Below, one piece after another: positions 1-8,402 of a stretch of DNA of 64,000 bases (positions within the stretch are counted from its first letter, which is position 1; every line of letters starts with the position of its first letter). The translations under genes were made by a program, and so were the position numbers. Under the pieces are notes generated by a model. That model made no database searches and was not told the origin of the DNA. It was given only the letters and a program-made list of their open reading frames with translations. Source of the stretch: Vallitalea longa (GTDB lineage: Bacteria; Bacillota; Clostridia; Lachnospirales; Vallitaleaceae); the NCBI RefSeq assembly GCF_027923465.1, contig NZ_BRLB01000017.1, positions 1-64,000 on the forward strand, in the 5' to 3' direction.

Positions 1-2
1 TT

Positions 3-78
3 TGATTCATTTGAATGATTTTCTCCTATAGTTGTTTTTGTGGTGATTACACTATAACAGAAATCTTCAAATGAATCA
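3..78. repeat. Inverted repeat around a possible gene start
   Basis: Perfect 13-base arms at 3-15 and 66-78 enclose a 50-base loop. Read leftward, the loop carries a GGAG ribosome binding site (about 23-27) followed by an ATG at 10-8, which lies inside the distal arm. A leftward gene may therefore start at position 10 and continue outside the window, with its start codon in a potential stem. Only three codons (Met-Asn-Gln) are visible, so the gene itself cannot be named. Confidence 0.4.
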
Positions 79-147
79 TTTCTTTTTTATTTTGTTTATT
101 CGGACATTTCATTATACAACTTTGCGTAGTTTTTAGTAACTTAGATA

Positions 148-543
148 CTATCCCAACATTCCTCCAAGGGTACTACCTCCGACACACATGAAGAATAAAC
201 TTACTATATCACTTGAAATCCCACTATTTTTATTAATTATAATAGATGCAACAACAAATATTATAAAATATATTACTCCAGCCACAGCACCATACATCCA
301 TTTTGTTTTACGTATACTTTTACCTATTAATAATCCCATTACTATAGTTGCTAATATTATAATCAATATTCTTGCGATATTGATCTGACTATTACTTAGG
401 TCAAACTTATATACGATGAATGAAAGAAGCAATACACATAAAATAGTTAATATGTACCCGATCAAAATAGCTTTAAGCATATTTACTATTATTTTTTGTG
501 TGTTCATGTCTGGTTTTTTAGATATTCTAGATGTTCTTCCCAT
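148..543 (-). CDS. TIGR04086 family membrane protein
   Basis: Small 131-residue membrane protein of unknown function. About four hydrophobic segments are visible (roughly residues 22-46, 55-74, 82-102 and 111-130) after a short basic N-terminus. The length, four-helix layout and glycine-rich end (GGSTLGGMLG) match the TIGR04086 family, which in Clostridia commonly lies just beyond yajC. Here yajC is about 1.3 kb away on the same strand, with a rightward PHP gene inserted between them, so the two are not obviously one transcript. No catalytic residues can be pointed to; the family assignment rests on topology and context. Confidence 0.7.
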   Translation of the reverse strand: MGRTSRISKKPDMNTQKIIVNMLKAILIGYILTILCVLLLSFIVYKFDLSNSQINIARILIIILATIVMGLLIGKSIRKTKWMYGAVAGVIYFIIFVVASIIINKNSGISSDIVSLFFMCVGGSTLGGMLG

Positions 544-720
544 AATCCTCCCCCTTATCGTTCCATATAATATTATACTGTGCTATAATTTAAAATATGC
601 CATGCTTTTATTTTAATTTATACTTTACGGTAAGTAATTATTCAATATTTTACAATATTTATTAATACCCCAACAAAACTTCGAATACTAAGCACCACAT
701 ATGAAAGGACTGAGAAAAAC

Positions 721-1572
721 TTGATTAAATATATAGATTTACATGTTCACACCACTGCTTCTGATGGTACTTACTCATCAAAAGAATTAATTGAGTATGC
801 CTCTGAAAAACATCTATCGGCAGTTGCTATAACAGATCATGATTGTATTACAGGTATAAAGGAAGCTAAAAAATACGGACAAATCTATGATGTAGAAGTT
901 ATCAGTGGAATAGAATTCTCTACACGGTATAAAAATACTGAAATTCATATATTGGGTCTGTATATAGATGAAAATAGCGATATATTTTTAAATGGATTAG
1001 ATGATATTGTTAATACTAGAGACGAACGAAATTATGAAATAATAAAAAAATTAAACAAACACGGATTGGATATTTCAATGGATGATGTTATTAATACAGC
1101 TGATTCCTGTATATACACAAGAGCTCATATTGCAAAAGCACTATTTCAAAAAGGTTATGTTTCATCTATGAGAGAAGCCTTCACTAAATATATTGGAAAC
1201 GATTGTTCCTGCTATGTACCTAGAGAAAAAGTCACACCGCAATTAGCCATTAAATTAATTCTTGAATGTGGAGGGATACCGGTACTAGCTCATCCTACAT
1301 TATATAATATGGATTTAAGACAACTGGATGTCCTAATAAACGAATTATCACAGATAGGTCTTATGGGAATTGAAGGTCTATATTCCCTATATACTAAATC
1401 TGAAGAAAAATACTTAAAAGATTTTGCCAATAAATATAATCTTATTATTACTGGAGGTTCTGATTTCCATGGAAGTAATAAACCTGATATCGATTTAGGT
1501 GTTGGAAGAGGGAATTTAAAAATTCCATATGAAATACTTGAAATAATTAAATCAAGGAAAAATAAATATTAG
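721..1572 (+). CDS. PHP-domain phosphoesterase (RNase AM / TrpH type)
   Basis: Predicted metal-dependent phosphoesterase of the polymerase-and-histidinol-phosphatase fold, 283 residues. Metal-ligand motifs are all present: DLHVHTTASDGTYSS near the N-terminus, AITDHD around residue 40, EFSTRY about 65, AHPTLYN about 190 and GGSDFHG near 245. Family members (YciV/TrpH) hydrolyse 3',5'-nucleoside bisphosphates and trim RNA 5' ends; this substrate is inferred. The start is TTG at 721, because the in-phase frame begins there with an AAAGGA site about 12 bases upstream, and the nearby ATG at 702 is out of frame and soon stops. It is a single-gene unit facing yajC. Confidence 0.8.
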   Translation: MIKYIDLHVHTTASDGTYSSKELIEYASEKHLSAVAITDHDCITGIKEAKKYGQIYDVEVISGIEFSTRYKNTEIHILGLYIDENSDIFLNGLDDIVNTRDERNYEIIKKLNKHGLDISMDDVINTADSCIYTRAHIAKALFQKGYVSSMREAFTKYIGNDCSCYVPREKVTPQLAIKLILECGGIPVLAHPTLYNMDLRQLDVLINELSQIGLMGIEGLYSLYTKSEEKYLKDFANKYNLIITGGSDFHGSNKPDIDLGVGRGNLKIPYEILEIIKSRKNKY

Positions 1573-1603
1573 GATTTTATATTTCTATAAGCATCAATAA
1601 ATA

Positions 1604-1769
1604 TTAATTACTCAACTTTCCCACTTCAATATTCTATGCAGGTAATCTAATTAAAAGGCTTTGCAGAATAAAAATATAGGTGTTTCTTCTATCTTTTTAT
1701 TCTGCAAACCAAACCTATAACCTTTTATTTACTTGCATTAAATTAAAGGTGGGAAAGTTGAGTTAATTA
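1604..1769. repeat. MITE-like long inverted repeat element
   Basis: The stretch between the PHP gene and yajC folds back on itself. The outer arms share a 15-base perfect match (ACTCAACTTTCCCAC near 1610-1624 and its complement near 1749-1763). Nested inside is another perfect 15-base pair at 1660-1674 and 1694-1708 (TTTGCAGAATAAAAA and complement). Between them, GGTAAT..TTAAAAGG pairs imperfectly with CCTTTTATTTAC. No coding frame is seen. It resembles a miniature inverted-repeat transposable element or a structured RNA; the terminal 15-mer TTAATTACTCAACTT recurs at 8259-8273. Confidence 0.5.
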
Positions 1770-1819
1770 TTTCAATAGGTCAAATTCCTATAAAAAAAAT
1801 AAAATATGTACCAAATATA

Positions 1820-1866
1820 AAAAGGCTGTTTCATAATCATTTAAATATGATTGAAACAACCTTTTG
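1820..1866 (-). terminator. Terminator of yajC
   Basis: Imperfect hairpin with arms AAAAGGcTGTTTCA and TGAAACAACCTTTT around an AT-rich inner stem. It lies immediately beyond the yajC stop codon and ends in a T-run when read leftward. Confidence 0.75.
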
Positions 1867-1875
1867 ATTTCATAA

Positions 1876-2268
1876 TTAATCTTCTTTTTTATCTTCTTTC
1901 TTATCTTCTGATTTAGTTTCAATTAAGTCATCTCTATTAATTGTTAAATCTGGTTCTTTGATTGCAGCAACTGCATTTCTTTCAATAGGAACTCTAACAC
2001 TTTTGTTAGTACCAAGTTCAACAATAAGAACATTATTAACAGAGTCTACAACTTTACCATAAAAACCACCATTAGTCATAACGAAATCCCCAATGCTAAT
2101 ACTTGATTGCATCTGATCAACTTCTCGCTGTCTCTTCTTTTGTGGTCTTATAAGCATTAGATACATAAATCCAAATAGAATTACCATTGGTATTAACATA
2201 GCCGCTAAACTACCTGTAGCTGATGCTTCTCCACCAGTTGTAGCTGCTAAAACTAATAAATTAGACAT
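1876..2268 (-). CDS. yajC: Preprotein translocase subunit YajC
   Basis: Accessory subunit of the Sec translocase in the cytoplasmic membrane, 130 residues. It has one transmembrane helix (about 22-42, AMLIPMVILFGFMYLMLIRP) followed by the typical RPQKKRQREVDQM stretch and a small beta-rich domain containing IGDFVMTNGGFYGKV and the VRVPIERNAVAAI ending. The C-terminus is an acidic and basic low-complexity tail (KSEDKKEDKKED), common in Firmicute homologues. A strong AAGGAGG site sits 8 bases before the ATG. It follows tgt on the same strand with a gap of about 175 bases, the usual clostridial order. Confidence 0.95.
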   Translation of the reverse strand: MSNLLVLAATTGGEASATGSLAAMLIPMVILFGFMYLMLIRPQKKRQREVDQMQSSISIGDFVMTNGGFYGKVVDSVNNVLIVELGTNKSVRVPIERNAVAAIKEPDLTINRDDLIETKSEDKKEDKKED

Positions 2269-2443
2269 AAATTATCCTCCTTGATTTTTATACACAGACT
2301 TTATCTATGGAATGCTAGTAAGAATCATTATTCTTATATAATAAGATACACTGTTAGTATCTTCCTGTCAACTATTTTATCTAGTATTTGCATATTTTTA
2401 TATCATTGTCATATATGTGATTCTAACTGAAAATCCCCAAATA

Positions 2444-3568
2444 TCATTGTAACATATTTTCTATTTTACTATTTTTATATTCTTTATATTGATTTTTGTC
2501 TATTGCATCTCTTATTTCTTCCATAAGTGTATTATAGAAATACAAATTATGAAGAACACATAAACGCATACCCAACATTTCTTTAGCTTTTAACAAATGC
2601 CTTATATAAGCCCTACTGTAGTGCTTACATGTAGGGCATTGACACCCTTCTTCTATAGGTCTATCATCTAATTTAAATTTTGCATTCCAAAGATTATGTT
2701 TACCGAAATTAGTATATACATGCCCATGTCTTCCATTTCTGGCAGGATATACGCAATCAAAAAAGTCAACCCCACGCTCAACTGATTCCAATATATTAAT
2801 AGGTGTCCCAACTCCCATCAAATAAGTCGGCTTATCTTGTGGAAGATATGGTACAGCTTCATCTAATATCCTATACATCTCATCATGAGACTCTCCTACT
2901 GCTAGTCCACCTACTGCATAACCATCAAGGTCTAACTCAGATATAACCTTAGCATGTTCTATTCGGATATCTGCATAAGTTCCTCCTTGATTGATTCCAA
3001 AGAGCATTTGCTTTTTATTGATAGTATCTTCTAACGAATTCAGTCTTTTCATTTCAGACTTACATCTTTTTAACCACCTAGTCGTTCTATCAACTGAATT
3101 TTGCATATACTCCCTAGTTGCAGGATAAGGTGCGCATTCATCAAATGCCATTGCTATAGTGGAAGCTATATTCGATTGAATCTGCATACTTTCCTCAGGT
3201 CCCATAAAAATTTTACGTCCATCCACATGAGAAGAAAAATATACACCCTCTTCTTTAATTTTCCTAAGTCCAGATAAGGAAAATACCTGAAATCCTCCTG
3301 AATCAGTAAGAATAGGTCTATCCCAAACCATAAATTTGTGTAGTCCACCCAATTGCTTTATTACTTCGTCTCCAGGTCTAACATGGAGATGATAAGTATT
3401 AGATAATTCAACCTGACACTTGATTTCCTTTAGATCCATACTTGAAACAGCACCTTTAATAGCTCCTGCTGTACCTACATTCATAAATACTGGTGTCTCG
3501 ACAATACCGTGTACTGTGTGTACTTGAGCTCTTTTTGCTCTTCCATCTACATTTAATAATTTATACAT
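2444..3568 (-). CDS. tgt: Queuine tRNA-ribosyltransferase
   Basis: Exchanges guanine-34 for the queuosine precursor preQ1 in GUN-anticodon tRNAs. The 374-residue length is normal. The substrate-binding Asp is D89 in TDSGGFQVFSLSG, the nucleophile is D271 in DFFDCVYPARNGRHGH, and the zinc site is C309, C311, C314 (CQCPTC) with H340. The GINQGG and AVGGLAVGE motifs of the TIM barrel are intact, so the enzyme should be active. queA, often upstream, is not adjacent. The ATG is preceded by a weak GGTGAT site. Confidence 0.96.
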   Translation of the reverse strand: MYKLLNVDGRAKRAQVHTVHGIVETPVFMNVGTAGAIKGAVSSMDLKEIKCQVELSNTYHLHVRPGDEVIKQLGGLHKFMVWDRPILTDSGGFQVFSLSGLRKIKEEGVYFSSHVDGRKIFMGPEESMQIQSNIASTIAMAFDECAPYPATREYMQNSVDRTTRWLKRCKSEMKRLNSLEDTINKKQMLFGINQGGTYADIRIEHAKVISELDLDGYAVGGLAVGESHDEMYRILDEAVPYLPQDKPTYLMGVGTPINILESVERGVDFFDCVYPARNGRHGHVYTNFGKHNLWNAKFKLDDRPIEEGCQCPTCKHYSRAYIRHLLKAKEMLGMRLCVLHNLYFYNTLMEEIRDAIDKNQYKEYKNSKIENMLQ

Positions 3569-3596
3569 TTAATCACCATTCGTTAAATTTTTAGTT

Positions 3597-3688
3597 TATT
3601 ACTCAACCTATTAGCTTCAAAATCCATGCAATCAATACATAATATACTTTTTCATATTGAACTATAAATACGATAGTTGAGTTTATTT
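3597..3688. repeat. Short inverted repeat with ACTCAAC ends
   Basis: The gap between tgt and the sensor gene carries TTATTACTCAAC at 3596-3607 and its near-complement GTTGAGTTTATT at 3676-3687. The ends resemble those of the larger element at 1604-1769, but the interior is unrelated. It could be a decayed copy; support is limited to the end sequences. Confidence 0.3.
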
Positions 3689-3752
3689 AGTGTCATACAA
3701 GTATACAACTAATCTATTGACATTTCAAGGATAGTTTATATTTATTGAAAAT

Positions 3753-6068
3753 TTAATCATCTATGTATTTTGACAAATCCACTTTCCCTTGTTCAATTAT
3801 TTTTACTACTTGTTCAGGAGGCATAGGTTTTCCAGTTAAAAATCCTTGGATATTGTCACAAAAAGATTTATATAAGAAATTAAGTTGTTTGTCATTCTCC
3901 ACACCTTCTGCAATAGTTTCCAGACCTATTTTTCTGACTAATTCAATTACAGACCTGGTTATTTCTCTTTCCACTCCCGTATATGTAGTATTCTTGATAA
4001 AAGACTTATCAATCTTTAATGTATCGATAGGTAATGATTTCAAATAACTTAATGACGAATAGCCTGTTCCAAAATCGTCTAGAGATATTCTAACCCCTAG
4101 TTCTATTAATTTATTTAATAATATTTTTGCTGGCTCTAAAGCATCAATAAACAAATTTTCAGTAATTTCTAATTCTAAACAACCTGATTCTATACCTGTT
4201 TCTTCTAAAACATCTGAAACAGTATTATAGAAATTATTAGTCTTCAATTGAATAGGTGAGATGTTAACAGATATGATACCTCTAAATGAATTATTGATAT
4301 TCCATTCTTTATATTGTCTACATGCTTCTTTCAATACCCATTCACCTATATCATTAATTATTCCAATCTCTTCAGCTATAGGAATAAATATCATAGGACT
4401 TACTAAACCAAGATCTTTATTAATCCATCTTAACAAGGCTTCAAAACCTCTAATCTTACCTGTTTTCATATCAAATTGAGGTTGATAATATAATTTGAAT
4501 TCTTTATTTAGTAAAGCCGTTTTTAATTGTTTCTCTACATTGATTCGTGTTAAAAATTCTTCTTTCATTTCTTGGGTAAAAAACGATATACTATTCTTAC
4601 TCATATTTTTAACTTTATACATTGCTGTATCAGCATTTTTTATTAATTCTTTTGAATCAATTCCATCGTAAGGTGAAACCGCAATTCCTAAACTAATACT
4701 TAATTGATGAATAATCTTATCAACTATAAAAGGCTCATCAAAACAATTTTTCACTAAATTAGCTCTTTTGATAATTTCTTCATTATTATCGAACCCATTT
4801 AAAATTATAGCGAATTCATCACCACTTAGTCTAGCTATGAAATCCTGGTCAACAATAGCTTTTTTTAATCTATGCCCTACTTGTTTAAGAATCATGTCTC
4901 CAACGGAAAATCCTACACTGTCATTAACACTTTTAAAATCATCTATATCCATCACTATTAACGCAATATTATTGTTACTGCAATCAATATATTCACTAAC
5001 TTTCTCCATTAAGTAAGCTCTATTAGGTAATCCTGTAAGTGTATCATAATATGCCAGATACTTAATTTTATCTTCCCTAATTTTCCTATTAGTTATATCA
5101 ATATGAGCACCAGCCATCAAATAAGGCTTTCCATTAACGTCAGTTAACGTTTTCCCTCTAGAAATGAACCACTTATAATTACCGTTAATTGTACGTATCC
5201 TATAAGTACACTCATAATTTTTCGTTAAGCCTTTAATACAGTTGTCAAAACTTTTTTTAGCAATATTTACATCATCAGGGTGTATAATGCTATACCAGCT
5301 ATTGATATCACAAAACAGATCTAACGGAATACCCAAATCACTATACCAATCATACGCTATATTCCGTTTTCCATCTTTCATATTCCAATACCATATTCCA
5401 TCATTGGATGCTTCAGAAATCAATCGATATATCTGTTCCTTTTCTTTTATGATGTTATTGCTTTTTTGCAATAAAAGATTTTGTTCATTTAAATTTTCTT
5501 CTGATGCAACTATTTCTTCATATAACCCACTTATATGTTCATTTTGTTGTTTAAGTTCTTCTTCTGAGGCAGCAATTTCTTCATAAACCTTTGTCAGCTC
5601 TTCATTGTGTTGTCTCAATTCTTCTTCAGAAGATGCAATCTCTTCATACAATTCCATTAGCTCTTCGTTTTTTTGCTTTAGAAGCAATTCCTTTTCTTTT
5701 GTTTCAGTTATATCAGTAAAAATTTCAACAAAATATCCATACTTGTTGCTGAAAGCATTAACTTGAAACCATTTATTATATTTTTTGAAATATTGTATAG
5801 TAGAATTATTACTACCACCTAGAGCTATATTACTAAAAAAATATATCCAATCAAATGATTCTTGTGTAATATCAGGAATAATTTCTGTTATTCTTTTTCC
5901 AATAATATCCTCTCTTTTATAACCCAATAATTTACAATAAGCATCATTAATATCAATGAATTCATAATCAATAGGATTCCCATTTGAATCAGTTATTATC
6001 TTATGATATGCATATCCACTAAACATATTGTTAATTAAGGCGTAATAAAAATTATCCGATATCTCCAT
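3753..6068 (-). CDS. PAS-GGDEF-EAL cyclic-di-GMP sensor protein
   Basis: A 771-residue cytoplasmic signalling protein without transmembrane segments. Order: PAS domain (about 1-122), coiled coil (about 125-212) built from three near-identical 21-residue units of the form LYEEIAASEEEL, second PAS/PAC (about 213-332), GGDEF cyclase domain (about 335-495) and EAL phosphodiesterase domain (about 510-765). The cyclase signature is SGDEF at 415-419, which is functional in many cyclases. The position of the RxxD inhibitory site reads VDQD, so no product-inhibition site is present. EALLRW, ITENLF, DDFGTGYSSL and AEGVE are intact, arguing for active c-di-GMP hydrolysis. Net output cannot be told from sequence. 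Monocistronic, with a GGGGTG site before the ATG. Confidence 0.9.
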   Translation of the reverse strand: MEISDNFYYALINNMFSGYAYHKIITDSNGNPIDYEFIDINDAYCKLLGYKREDIIGKRITEIIPDITQESFDWIYFFSNIALGGSNNSTIQYFKKYNKWFQVNAFSNKYGYFVEIFTDITETKEKELLLKQKNEELMELYEEIASSEEELRQHNEELTKVYEEIAASEEELKQQNEHISGLYEEIVASEENLNEQNLLLQKSNNIIKEKEQIYRLISEASNDGIWYWNMKDGKRNIAYDWYSDLGIPLDLFCDINSWYSIIHPDDVNIAKKSFDNCIKGLTKNYECTYRIRTINGNYKWFISRGKTLTDVNGKPYLMAGAHIDITNRKIREDKIKYLAYYDTLTGLPNRAYLMEKVSEYIDCSNNNIALIVMDIDDFKSVNDSVGFSVGDMILKQVGHRLKKAIVDQDFIARLSGDEFAIILNGFDNNEEIIKRANLVKNCFDEPFIVDKIIHQLSISLGIAVSPYDGIDSKELIKNADTAMYKVKNMSKNSISFFTQEMKEEFLTRINVEKQLKTALLNKEFKLYYQPQFDMKTGKIRGFEALLRWINKDLGLVSPMIFIPIAEEIGIINDIGEWVLKEACRQYKEWNINNSFRGIISVNISPIQLKTNNFYNTVSDVLEETGIESGCLELEITENLFIDALEPAKILLNKLIELGVRISLDDFGTGYSSLSYLKSLPIDTLKIDKSFIKNTTYTGVEREITRSVIELVRKIGLETIAEGVENDKQLNFLYKSFCDNIQGFLTGKPMPPEQVVKIIEQGKVDLSKYIDD

Positions 6069-6454
6069 TTAAACACCCCATCTTTAGTAAAATTATTGTT
6101 TGTAATATGATTCAATATTGAACATAACTTATTAATTATTTGATACATTTATTTGCTCATCCATCTAGTCTACTTATGAATTGTAATCATTCTCATTTAT
6201 TATATCACATTTTTATGTATTTTTTTATATTCGTGTCAAAAAATGTAATTTTTTTCATTAAAAGGATTATAAGCCCTAATACTTCATTTCCTTATTGTAT
6301 AAACTAATTGAAAGTTTCATAAAGCACCAAACATTGCTACTGTTTTATATTTTATTGTGAAATTCAACCTTTACTTTATTATATATAAATTCACAATTTT
6401 ACTCAACAATTATCTTATAGAATTGAATTATTAAATTAAAATTCATTATTTTCT

Positions 6455-6483
6455 TGTTTATTACTTGTAAATTGTATATAATA
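6455..6483 (+). promoter_or_regulatory. Sigma-A type promoter of aroC
   Basis: TTGTTT at 6455-6460 and TATAAT at 6478-6483 are separated by 17 bases and lie just upstream of the aroC ribosome binding site. The rest of the 6069-6515 gap is AT-rich, and I see no further gene or RNA in it. Confidence 0.6.
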
Positions 6484-6515
6484 TATCACAAGCTAAAAGA
6501 ATAGAAGGTGATTAC

Positions 6516-7619
6516 ATGTCAACAGGTTCAAACTACGGAAAATCATTTACAATATCAACTTGGGGAGAATCCCATGGAGAAGCAGTTGGAGTAGTAATAG
6601 ATGGATGTCCAGCTGGTCTTGATTTATCTAGCGAAGATGTTCAAATAGAACTTAATAAAAGAAAACCTGGTAAATCCATTTTCTCAACACCTAGAAAAGA
6701 AGATGATAAAGCACATATAATTTCTGGTGTTTTTGAAGGAAAGACTACAGGTACTCCTATATCAATAATTGTATATAATAACAATCAAAAATCGAAAGAC
6801 TATTCAGAAATAGCAACTTATTATCGTCCAGGACACGCTGATTTGACTTATGATATGAAATATGGTTTTAGAGATTATCGAGGTGGAGGACGTTCTTCAG
6901 GTAGAGAAACCATTGGACGTGTAGCAGGTGGTGCGATTGCCAAGAAAATTTTATCAGAGATAAATATAAAATTAACTACTTATGCTAGAACAATTGGTAA
7001 TATATCTATAGACGACAATAATTTTAATGAAAATGAAATATGGAATAATGATTTATGCTTGCCAGATAAAAACAGGGTAGAAAAAGTTGAAAAGCACTTA
7101 CTAGATTTAATTAAAAATGGTAACTCTTGTGGTGGAATCATAGAATGTAAAATAAATAATATCCCATCCGGTCTTGGTGAACCTGTTTTTGATAGACTAG
7201 ATGCTGAATTAGCAAAATCCGTTATGTCTATAGGAAGCATTAAAGGTGTTGAAATTGGAAATGGTTTCACTGCTGCATCTTTGACAGGATTAGAAAATAA
7301 TGATTTCTACAATTATAGTGATGATAGGTTAATAAAAGAAACTAATAATGCGGGTGGCATATTAGGAGGTATCAGTGATGGCTCACAAGTAATATTAAGA
7401 GCAGCTGTTAAACCTACTCCATCGATAAAATCTACTCAGCGCACAGTCAATAAAGATAAGAATAACATAGATATCAATATAAAAGGTAGACATGACCCAA
7501 TTATTGTTCCTAGAGCTGTTATTGTAGTAGAATCAATGGTAGCGATAACTCTTGTTGATATGTTATTTCGAAATATGAATAGCAAAATGGATAACATCAA
7601 AAAATTATATTTAGATTAA
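6516..7619 (+). CDS. aroC: Chorismate synthase
   Basis: Last step of the shikimate pathway: converts 5-enolpyruvylshikimate-3-phosphate to chorismate with reduced FMN. The 367-residue length is typical. Signatures seen are GESHGEAVGVVIDGCPAGL near residue 18, FRDYRGGGRSSGRETIGRVA near 118 and RAAVKPTPSIKSTQ near 295, with the RHDPIIVPRAV segment near the end. Start ATG has AGAAGGTGAT upstream. The gene stands alone rather than in an aro operon, with its own promoter and a shared terminator after it. Confidence 0.97.
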   Translation: MSTGSNYGKSFTISTWGESHGEAVGVVIDGCPAGLDLSSEDVQIELNKRKPGKSIFSTPRKEDDKAHIISGVFEGKTTGTPISIIVYNNNQKSKDYSEIATYYRPGHADLTYDMKYGFRDYRGGGRSSGRETIGRVAGGAIAKKILSEINIKLTTYARTIGNISIDDNNFNENEIWNNDLCLPDKNRVEKVEKHLLDLIKNGNSCGGIIECKINNIPSGLGEPVFDRLDAELAKSVMSIGSIKGVEIGNGFTAASLTGLENNDFYNYSDDRLIKETNNAGGILGGISDGSQVILRAAVKPTPSIKSTQRTVNKDKNNIDINIKGRHDPIIVPRAVIVVESMVAITLVDMLFRNMNSKMDNIKKLYLD

Positions 7620-7624
7620 TTAAT

Positions 7625-7677
7625 AAAATCTATCCTTATATTATAGCGAATAACTATTATATGAAGATAGATTTTTT
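7625..7677. terminator. Bidirectional terminator between aroC and the Fur-family gene
   Basis: AAATCTATC near 7626 pairs with GATAGATTT near 7666 around an AT-rich inner stem. It is followed by a T-run on the + strand and T-rich DNA on the - strand, between two convergent genes. Confidence 0.65.
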
Positions 7678-8110
7678 ATGATTTCTTTAATTTATTATGG
7701 CATTCTTTACAGTATCCGTATAATTCTAGATTGTGTTCTATTAAATCAAATTCCTTGTCATCTATAATTTTCTGGAATTCTTTACTAAGGCAACACTCTA
7801 TTTCTTCTGCTTTACCACATCCTTTACAAATAAGAAAATGAGAATGTTTTTCACTAAGATTAAGTGCATATTTAACGTTTTCATCTTTAGGCCTTATTTT
7901 ACTAAGTAATCCTAGGTCTTCCAGCACATCTATATTTCTATAGATTGTAGAAAGATTTATATTGGGATTCTTATTCTTGGTATATTGCAACCACTCTTCC
8001 ATAGATATCGGTTTGTTACTAAAGTATAATGCTTCTATTATTATTTTTCTTTGATTAGTTAACTTGTAACCTTTGTTTTTTAATATATTTATGACATTAT
8101 TAAAATCCAT
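7676..8110 (-). CDS. zur: Fur-family regulator, probably Zur
   Basis: A 144-residue metal-responsive repressor. The winged-helix part includes GYKLTNQRKIIIEAL and the recognition segment NLSTIYRNIDVLEDLGL; the dimerisation part has HSHFLICKGCGK and YGYCKECH, giving the two CxxC pairs of a structural zinc site. Fur, PerR, Zur and Mur share this layout and are hard to separate by sequence. Divergent orientation to a znuA-znuC-znuB operon argues for zinc (Zur). A TATAAT-like -10 read leftward lies at 8155-8160. Confidence 0.8.
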   Translation of the reverse strand: MDFNNVINILKNKGYKLTNQRKIIIEALYFSNKPISMEEWLQYTKNKNPNINLSTIYRNIDVLEDLGLLSKIRPKDENVKYALNLSEKHSHFLICKGCGKAEEIECCLSKEFQKIIDDKEFDLIEHNLELYGYCKECHNKLKKS

Positions 8111-8183
8111 ATCTACACCTTATTCTGTAAAAGATTTAAATACCCTTTGTACTAATTATAACATAGAAAAATTTATTTTAAAC

Positions 8184-8329
8184 CAATAATATAATTATTA
8201 TATTTTTATTTTCAAATCCTGTCAATTAACTTAACAGACGTAGAATTACTGAATTGACAAGTTGAGTAATTAATTTATACTTGTCAATAATATAATTAAA
8301 TAGTATAATTTAAATGCAAAAGATTTGCA
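8184..8329 (+). promoter_or_regulatory. znuA promoter and candidate Zur operators
   Basis: TTGTCA at 8281-8286 and TATAAT at 8304-8309 are 17 bases apart, a near-consensus promoter for the zinc operon. The 14-mer CAATAATATAATTA occurs twice, at 8184-8197 (upstream of the regulator's own -10) and at 8285-8298 (overlapping the znu -35 and spacer). Just downstream of the znu -10 is a perfect inverted repeat TGCAAA-AGA-TTTGCA (8315-8329). Either could be the operator; their position suggests repression by the divergent Fur-family protein. Confidence 0.5.
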
Positions 8330-8345
8330 ATTAGATTTTTATAAG

Positions 8346-8402
8346 AAAGGAGAGTATACATATATATAATTGTTATATATCAAGTATACAACCATATAAA
8401 TG
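8346..8402 (+). promoter_or_regulatory. Hairpin placing a distant Shine-Dalgarno next to znuA
   Basis: The only strong ribosome binding site, AAAGGAG at 8346-8352, is 47 bases from the znuA ATG. Between them, GTATAC (8354-8359) plus ATATATAA (8362-8369) pair with TTATATAT (8373-8380) plus GTATAC (8384-8389). Folding this hairpin leaves 11 unpaired bases between site and start, a workable spacing. This is seen in sequence; the functional reading is inference. Confidence 0.45.

Noticed and set aside
5242-5586. Open frame of 114 codons on the + strand opposite the GGDEF-EAL gene.
   Set aside because: It is the complement of the coiled-coil and PAS coding region, has no ribosome site and resembles no protein family. 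The - strand gene has full domain motifs.
8370-8399. Nine-codon frame starting at TTG 8370 in frame with znuA and ending just before its ATG.
   Set aside because: The TTG lies in the hairpin loop, 17 bases from the ribosome site, and no conserved peptide is evident. The hairpin spacing explanation is simpler.
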